From: a virus
Virus record (IMG/VR): IMGVR_UViG_3300009160_001803
Span: 1-53,858 of that record
Length of the DNA: 53,858 bases
Reading direction: 5' to 3' (one strand)
The translations under genes and the position numbers were made by a program. Shown here piece after piece: positions 48,843-53,858 of the stretch. The notes under the pieces are model-generated. The model searched no databases, was not told the origin of the DNA, and saw only the letters and a list, made by a program, of their open reading frames with translations. Every line of letters starts with the position of its first letter. The first letter of the stretch is position 1.

Positions 48843-49818
48843 CTTTTTTTAAGATTTGTATTAATTTATTTAAGTTAATGTCTTCTTTATCTGCAATTGT
48901 TTTAATTGATTGTAGATTTTTTTTTATAATTCTATAAATAGGCGTCTCATCGTCAGATTTAAGTTTTTCTTTTTTTACAATATCTTCACTATCTGATTTT
49001 TTACTTAAAACTATTTCATCAATTAAAGTGTCTAACTTATCTTTTTCTAATTCGAACAATCTTCTTTTTGTATAACAATTTTTACATCTACCTCGTTTTT
49101 TTTCTTGTTTTAATTCTAAATCTAATTTTTTATCAAAACCAAAAACTTTACATCTCTCATCTCTTTCTAAAAACTCTTCAACTCCAAGGTTTTTCATCGA
49201 TTTCATACATGCCGGATATGTTTTATCATATTTTGTTTCTTCACCACCAAACGTACCTGTTATATCTTCTTCATCTATTACAGGTTTGTCTTCTTCGGAT
49301 TCACCATAATAAATTCTTGCAAATGGAAATTGACTTACTCTGGACATTCTTGCCGTTTGATCCGTTGTTTTTCTTGGGTGGTGATTTAATTTTAAAATTG
49401 GAACATTAGATCCAATTGGAGATCCGTCGGACGAAACCAATTCGTCAATTTCACCATCGGTTTTTACTTCTTTATATTTTTCAGGAACTTTACTTGTTAG
49501 TTTAATCCCTAACTTTTGACCAAGTTTAACAATGAATGGTGTTGCAATTGATGATCCAGGGACCAACTGAAAAACAATTAGAGGTATTAATTTTAATATA
49601 TCTGAAGATTGATCTTTAATAAATTTTTTCTCTTCTTCATTTAAATCAAAATCTTTATTTTTTAAATAGTCTTTGGTTGTTGAAATAAGTATTTTTACAA
49701 GTAATCTTGTTTCTTTTACTTCGCTAATTGCTAAATCTTTATATTTTTTTAACGCACCCAAAACCGAACCAGTATTTTTTGGTTTGTCTTCACTTAACAA
49801 ATTATTTGAATGTGACAT
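48835..49818 (-). CDS. Protein with LETM1-like segment and Cys motifs
   Basis: 327 residues. The segment DILKLIPLIVFQLVPGSSIA followed by a further hydrophobic stretch and KLGIKLTSKVPEKYKE (about 72-117) resembles the LETM1 ribosome-binding region (D-x-x-R/K-L-I-P-F...P-x-x-x-x-L-P). The similarity is by eye and weak. A Cys cluster further down (TYPACMKS, ERCKVFGF, GRCKNCYTKRR, about 205-255) may bind zinc. The C-terminus is Lys-rich and helical. It heads the five-gene operon and has a clear late-type motif, divergent from the papain-like gene. Confidence 0.5.
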   Translation of the reverse strand: MSHSNNLLSEDKPKNTGSVLGALKKYKDLAISEVKETRLLVKILISTTKDYLKNKDFDLNEEEKKFIKDQSSDILKLIPLIVFQLVPGSSIATPFIVKLGQKLGIKLTSKVPEKYKEVKTDGEIDELVSSDGSPIGSNVPILKLNHHPRKTTDQTARMSRVSQFPFARIYYGESEEDKPVIDEEDITGTFGGEETKYDKTYPACMKSMKNLGVEEFLERDERCKVFGFDKKLDLELKQEKKRGRCKNCYTKRRLFELEKDKLDTLIDEIVLSKKSDSEDIVKKEKLKSDDETPIYRIIKKNLQSIKTIADKEDINLNKLIQILKKGE

Positions 49819-49831
49819 ATACAGTTTTTAA

Positions 49832-49839
49832 TATAAATA
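49832..49839 (-). promoter_or_regulatory. Late-promoter-like motif TATTTATA (minus), operon 49818-47081
   Basis: TATTTATA on the minus strand, 13 bases before the ATG at 49818. With the plus copy at 49853 it forms a divergent pair in a 53-base gap. Confidence 0.5.
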
Positions 49840-49852
49840 CTTTGATCTGTTG

Positions 49853-49860
49853 TATTTATT
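49853..49860 (+). promoter_or_regulatory. Late-promoter-like motif TATTTATT
   Basis: TATTTATT with 11 bases to the ATG at 49872. Confidence 0.5.
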
Positions 49861-49871
49861 AAATAAAAAGA

Positions 49872-52727
49872 ATGGCGGGACAAAATATTAATCAATATGT
49901 GTTTCAAAAATATAAAATAAACACCGTTAATGAGTCAATGGATATGTCATTGTCGTCAGATGAAAGAGATTATAACGAGGAAGTTATTTTTTCTCCATAC
50001 CTTATTGCGGAAACCTACGGTAATAAATTACCAATTAATATTGATATTAATAATCCATTAACATCTCAAGGATTAATATTAAATTATAAAAATTTTAATT
50101 CTAATAATGTTTTTGTTTCTCAAAATTACTATAACCCAAACAATGAAGATCTAACTTGTTTTTCATCATCAACATTATGTGATGTAGGTTTAACAGGTAT
50201 AGATAATGGTTTGGTTGATAAAATGACGGGGGAGACCTTAAATTATACAAAAGGATTATATAATGATTTTTTAAAATTTGACAGATTACATTTTGATAGA
50301 AGAATTAAATTATTCCAAGTAACGGGATACACCCAAAGTAATAATAAATTTTCAGGAATTACAAAAGACACTCTTTATGAGGTTGTAAGTAAAAACGATC
50401 CTCAGTTTGGTAAGTACCATGAATTGTACGGTGGTTTCTACCAAGGATTTTACAAACTATTTGGATTTGATTATGAGGTTTTACCTGAAAGATCTTCTAA
50501 AGGTTGGTCGGTAGAAATGTTATTAAGACCTAGATTTGTTAATGAATACAATCCATTACCTACTGAAACAACTCTTAATGAGATGTACCCAAAAAATAAA
50601 AATACGTTTTTTTATTTTGGTACAAGAGCCGAAAATAAATTTTACCATCATGCCGATGGACACCCAAATTGTTTAACTGGTTATACAAGAGTTACTAATT
50701 CATTAAGTGGTTGTCCGTCAACATGTGCTTGTTGTGATAGAACAGTTACGGATAGTAGATGTGTTTATGTTTACCCACCAAGATCTTATAATAACCAACA
50801 TGATCCACATTTAAATTATGGATGTCCACTTTGTGGTGGAGACAAAAAAATCTCACTAACATGTGGTTGTGGTTGTAATGAAAGTTCATGTGAAACTTGT
50901 GGGTGGGAATGCCAAATACATAATTGTGAAACAGTAATTTTACCAACACCTACCCCGTCACCAACACCAACACCAACTCCATCATGTGAAACACAAACAC
51001 CGGTATGTACACCAACCTGTACTAAATGTGAAACGTGCGATGAGTGTACAACTTGTGGACCAACGGGTTTTACTTCTATTGAGTACACATGTGAGACCGA
51101 TCCATTGTTTGATGTTATGTCAAATAACATATCGTTTAAACTTTGTGGTGATGTAAAAAACCCACAGATTGGTGTAAAGGTATTAAGGTTTACTGGTGGT
51201 TGTGAAACAACGGGAACTTGTGTAACGGGTAAAACATATGTTACAGGATATACTATTGATGAATATTGTTCACCACCAATTTATCCTTATTGTGAAATTG
51301 TTAACCCTGATTTCTTAAATGAAGAGCATTGGTTTTTAGTTAATGTAACTTGGGAAAGATATTCATGGTTTGATTTCTGTGATTTAAAATTTTATGGAGG
51401 TTTGTTTGACATTACTAAATTTGAATACTTGGAATCCTTGGCAAACAACAGTGTTGAATTAATAAGGCCTCCTTTAACCCATAACAATAAAAGCGGAGAA
51501 TTAATAGAATTAGTTAACTTAAATGAAACTTGGTTAGATGAAAAAAAATATAGATTAGGAAGATTAAAGATTTATGTTAACGGTAAAAAAATATATACAA
51601 TAGAGGACTTTGAAGAAGTAATACCAAGAGGTTTGTTTACCGATAAAGAAAAACAAATAGGGGTTCCTTTTAATATCTCTTGGGGTGGTGGAACACAAGG
51701 ATTACATGAAAATTTAACTTTTTCATCTTGTTCTGCGTTAACATCAAATTACATACAAGATCCAGAATGTTTACCTAATAATATATTAAGTGGTACTACT
51801 TTATCAGGGTTAAGTACTAACATATTACTTGAACAAAATTTCGGGGGAACTTTTGATGGGGGGATATCTCAATTCAGATTTTATATTGAACCGTTAGAAT
51901 CTGATGAGATCAAACATAATTTTAAATTATTAAAAGATAAATTTATTTTATTTGATCCTGATTGTCCTGATTGTGATACTAAATTTTGTAAGACAAATGA
52001 TTTAACATATCAGATAAATAATGTTGTTACAAGCACAACAACAATAAATTCTTTACCACATAGTTTAGGTAGGGTTTATATTGAGGACAAAAGAGATTTA
52101 AATTATCTTATAAAAAACAACCAACGAACACTCCAACAAATATCAACACCACCAAAAGTTTTAACTCAAAGGTATTGGGATGCCAATGGGTGGTGGGGAG
52201 ATCAAGGAAACACACCTCAATGTGTTGGGTATTCGTGGTCACATTGGTTAGAAGATGGTCCTATACAACAATCGGGAATACCACCGATAATAAAACCTTT
52301 TGATATATATAAAAACGCACAAAAATTAGATGAGTGGTATGGTGAAAACTATGACGGAACATCAGTTAGAGGGGCGGTAAAATATCTTAAAAATATTGGT
52401 AAAGTAAAATCATACTATTGGGCGTTTGATGTACAAACATTGTCTGAAACAATTTTAAAATTAGGTCCTGTGGTTGTTGGGACTAATTGGTATAATGGAA
52501 TGTTTTATCCTAATAAAACTGGGTTAATTAAAATTAGTGGACAGATGGTTGGTGGTCATGCCTACTTAATAAATGGTGTTGACACAAAAACAAAACAATT
52601 TAGAATAAAAAACAGTTGGGGTAAATCTTGGGGTAATGGTGGACATGCATTTATTTCGTTTAATGATATGTCAAGGTTAATAAAAGAAAATGGAGAAATC
52701 TGTTTGGCAATTGAATTAGGAAGTTAA
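49872..52727 (+). CDS. Tail-type structural protein with C-terminal papain-like protease
   Basis: 951 residues. The first 260 residues read as a virion structural domain. A Cys-rich centre (about 265-400: [34 protein letters not shown]) with a [14 protein letters not shown] linker follows, then a lectin-like or concanavalin-like beta region (about 400-700). The C-terminus is a C1 papain-like peptidase: oxyanion Gln and catalytic Cys in TPQCVGYSW (C784), His in [10 protein letters not shown] (H896) and Asn in KNSWGKSWG (N914). All catalytic residues are present and no propeptide or signal peptide is seen. Placed in a virion it could cut host surface proteins during adsorption or process tail proteins. 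The next ATG overlaps its stop by one base. Confidence 0.85.
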   Translation: MAGQNINQYVFQKYKINTVNESMDMSLSSDERDYNEEVIFSPYLIAETYGNKLPINIDINNPLTSQGLILNYKNFNSNNVFVSQNYYNPNNEDLTCFSSSTLCDVGLTGIDNGLVDKMTGETLNYTKGLYNDFLKFDRLHFDRRIKLFQVTGYTQSNNKFSGITKDTLYEVVSKNDPQFGKYHELYGGFYQGFYKLFGFDYEVLPERSSKGWSVEMLLRPRFVNEYNPLPTETTLNEMYPKNKNTFFYFGTRAENKFYHHADGHPNCLTGYTRVTNSLSGCPSTCACCDRTVTDSRCVYVYPPRSYNNQHDPHLNYGCPLCGGDKKISLTCGCGCNESSCETCGWECQIHNCETVILPTPTPSPTPTPTPSCETQTPVCTPTCTKCETCDECTTCGPTGFTSIEYTCETDPLFDVMSNNISFKLCGDVKNPQIGVKVLRFTGGCETTGTCVTGKTYVTGYTIDEYCSPPIYPYCEIVNPDFLNEEHWFLVNVTWERYSWFDFCDLKFYGGLFDITKFEYLESLANNSVELIRPPLTHNNKSGELIELVNLNETWLDEKKYRLGRLKIYVNGKKIYTIEDFEEVIPRGLFTDKEKQIGVPFNISWGGGTQGLHENLTFSSCSALTSNYIQDPECLPNNILSGTTLSGLSTNILLEQNFGGTFDGGISQFRFYIEPLESDEIKHNFKLLKDKFILFDPDCPDCDTKFCKTNDLTYQINNVVTSTTTINSLPHSLGRVYIEDKRDLNYLIKNNQRTLQQISTPPKVLTQRYWDANGWWGDQGNTPQCVGYSWSHWLEDGPIQQSGIPPIIKPFDIYKNAQKLDEWYGENYDGTSVRGAVKYLKNIGKVKSYYWAFDVQTLSETILKLGPVVVGTNWYNGMFYPNKTGLIKISGQMVGGHAYLINGVDTKTKQFRIKNSWGKSWGNGGHAFISFNDMSRLIKENGEICLAIELGS

Positions 52728-53473
52728 TGAGTACAAGTATTACAATAGAAAGTATTAATTTTATTGGGGAAAGTGTCACAGTACTTTTCAAACCCGATAA
52801 CGATTTGGTTACAATTAATTTGGGTCCAATAACTCTACCGTTTATATTTTTCCCGGCTTCTTTAAACCCACCAAGAGAAGTATATGGAACATACACAATA
52901 TTAGTGGATGGAAGTAAATGTGTTAACATACTTAATGTTCCTAGAGTTACACCAACACCAACACCGACGATTACTCCAACAAGAACTCAAACACCAACAC
53001 CAACACCTACTAACACTCCAACAACGACTTTGGATCCTTGTAAAGTACCAACACCAACACCTACGGTAACGCCAACAATAAGTTTAACTCCAACAATAAC
53101 ACCTACACCAAGTGCGACTTGTACTAATCCTTGTGGGTGTGGTGACCCAACACCAACACCAACAGTTAAACCACCTAAACCAACACAAACTTGTACAAAC
53201 CCTTGTGGATGTACCCCAACACCTACACCAACAGGAACTAATACCCCAACACCTACACCAACAGGAACTAATACCCCAACACCTACACCAACAGGAACTA
53301 ATACTCCAACACCTACACCAACAGGAACTAATACTCCAACACCTACACCAACAGGAACTAATACTCCAACACCAACACCTACACCAACAACACCTACATT
53401 TATATTTTATATAACCGGTGAAGATGGGAATAGGATACTTTCAGAAATAAGTCAGTACATAATTGCAGAATAA
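52727..53473 (+). CDS. Thr-Pro-rich stalk/fibre protein
   Basis: 248 residues. A beta-rich head (1-70) is followed by a long Thr-Pro stalk (about 72-225) with two CTNPCGC knots and five copies of the ten-residue unit [11 protein letters not shown] short C-terminal domain ([18 protein letters not shown]) ends the chain. The composition suggests a stiff spacer or a glycosylation-prone fibre; the glycosyltransferases in this window might act on it, which is inference. Coupled to the papain-like gene by a one-base overlap. Confidence 0.7.
   Translation: MSTSITIESINFIGESVTVLFKPDNDLVTINLGPITLPFIFFPASLNPPREVYGTYTILVDGSKCVNILNVPRVTPTPTPTITPTRTQTPTPTPTNTPTTTLDPCKVPTPTPTVTPTISLTPTITPTPSATCTNPCGCGDPTPTPTVKPPKPTQTCTNPCGCTPTPTPTGTNTPTPTPTGTNTPTPTPTGTNTPTPTPTGTNTPTPTPTGTNTPTPTPTPTTPTFIFYITGEDGNRILSEISQYIIAE
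53213..53362 (+). repeat. 30-base tandem repeat, five units
   Basis: Five consecutive 30-base units (53213, 53243, 53273, 53303, 53333), nearly identical, differing mainly by ACCCC/ACTCC at the unit edge. They encode [10 protein letters not shown] and leave the frame unchanged for any copy number. Confidence 0.92.
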
Positions 53474-53475
53474 AC

Positions 53476-53483
53476 TATTTATA
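53476..53483 (+). promoter_or_regulatory. Late-promoter-like motif TATTTATA
   Basis: TATTTATA with 15 bases to the ATG at 53499. Confidence 0.45.
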
Positions 53484-53498
53484 ATTAAAAAATAAAAA

Positions 53499-53858
53499 AT
53501 GTCAGACGTTAAAATATCTCAATTTCCATATGTGGGTAATACAGGTTATACACCAAATGATTTGTTTGTGTTTGTTAACTATTTGAGCCCAACCGGAACA
53601 ACAAGTAACACAAAAATAGACGACTTTAAAAATTTCATAATAATTGATTCTTATAATTATTTTCTACCATTAAGTGGAGGGAGTGTAACAGGATCAACAA
53701 CATTTACAAATGGATTAACCGCAAACACAATATCCGCAACAACATATCAAAATTTACCTAAAGATATATTTGTTACAGGAGGAACATACACTAATGGGAG
53801 TACCACGTTTACAAACAATACAGGTGGTACATTTACAATTACAGGGTTTAGTACAACA
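53499..53858 (+). CDS. Tail fibre-like protein (partial, runs off window)
   Basis: At least 120 residues, open to the window edge. It begins MSDVKISQFPYVGNTGYTPN and continues into repeated Thr/Gly/Asn-rich beta segments (SGGSVTGSTTFTNGLTANTI, then FVTGGTYTNGSTTFTNNTGG) typical of trimeric tail fibre or appendage proteins in Bacteroidota phages. The end is not in the window, so length and C-terminal domain are unknown. Confidence 0.7.
   Translation, partial: MSDVKISQFPYVGNTGYTPNDLFVFVNYLSPTGTTSNTKIDDFKNFIIIDSYNYFLPLSGGSVTGSTTFTNGLTANTISATTYQNLPKDIFVTGGTYTNGSTTFTNNTGGTFTITGFSTT

Noticed and set aside
53213-53362. Regular 30-base repeats could suggest a CRISPR array.
   Set aside because: The units are directly adjacent without spacers and code for Thr-Pro repeats in a clear frame.
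1-53858. Search for tRNA genes.
   Set aside because: Apart from the tmRNA I saw no GGTTCGAATCC-type T-arm with a matching acceptor stem; a tool-based scan could still find one.
1-53858. Shine-Dalgarno sequences as a guide for starts.
   Set aside because: Leaders are A-rich and lack GGAGG-like sites near the ATG; the only AGGAGG run (near 18500) belongs to a terminator stem.

Overview
The window is a piece of a large, AT-rich, strictly lytic-looking tailed phage (T4-like myovirus morphogenesis genes) that infects a Bacteroidota host, most likely a flavobacterium. The phage assignment rests on a T4-ordered head cassette: terminase large subunit, portal, prohead protease, acidic core/scaffold and a gp23-like major capsid protein. 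A gp5-like baseplate protein, a gp55-like late sigma factor, PhoH, dUTPase and a DEDDy exonuclease support it. The host assignment rests on four things: A-rich leaders without Shine-Dalgarno sequences, flavobacterial signal peptides ending in SFSQ, a protein with a type IX secretion (T9SS) C-terminal sorting domain, and a bS21 that resembles the Bacteroidota form.

Layout. 1-8,030: mixed accessory region with a structured leader, small putative internal virion proteins, two exported proteins, a complete phage tmRNA (minus strand, 1305-1715), a compact M20-like peptidase, a ClpC-like unfoldase, a KTSC protein and a nucleotidyltransferase. 8,100-22,300 (plus): virion and head morphogenesis genes, with a 59-codon bS21 gene hidden on the minus strand at 16775-16954. 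22,387-24,834: a T9SS-type secreted protein next to the capsid gene. 24,838-27,560: small internal and unknown proteins. 27,579-33,070 (minus): baseplate/tail operon. 33,092-46,977 (minus): late sigma factor followed by a dense glycan-modification cluster (glycosyltransferases, WbqC-like, DegT-like, GNAT-methyltransferase fusion, beta-propeller glycosidase-like) interleaved with PhoH, a HAD-like protein, dUTPase and exonuclease. 47,081-49,818 (minus): five further putative virion genes. 49,872-end (plus): tail/fibre genes, including a papain-like protease fused to a Cys-rich structural protein and a Thr-Pro repeat stalk.

How it works together. A motif TATTTAT(A/T) stands just upstream of nearly every structural gene or operon on both strands and of the tmRNA, but not upstream of the glycan/nucleotide genes. 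With the gp55-like sigma factor it suggests a late regulon. Several proteins start with a short amphipathic helix ending in an [I/L]-x-E|[A/G/S] site, as does the capsid propeptide. This suggests a family of packaged internal proteins targeted to the prohead and matured by the gp21-like protease. The most unusual content is a possible translation and proteolysis takeover set: phage bS21, a phage tmRNA with a non-canonical tag ending in TVA, and a phage ClpC-like unfoldase that keeps a VGF ClpP-docking loop. All functional calls come from reading the sequence only; no database search was run.
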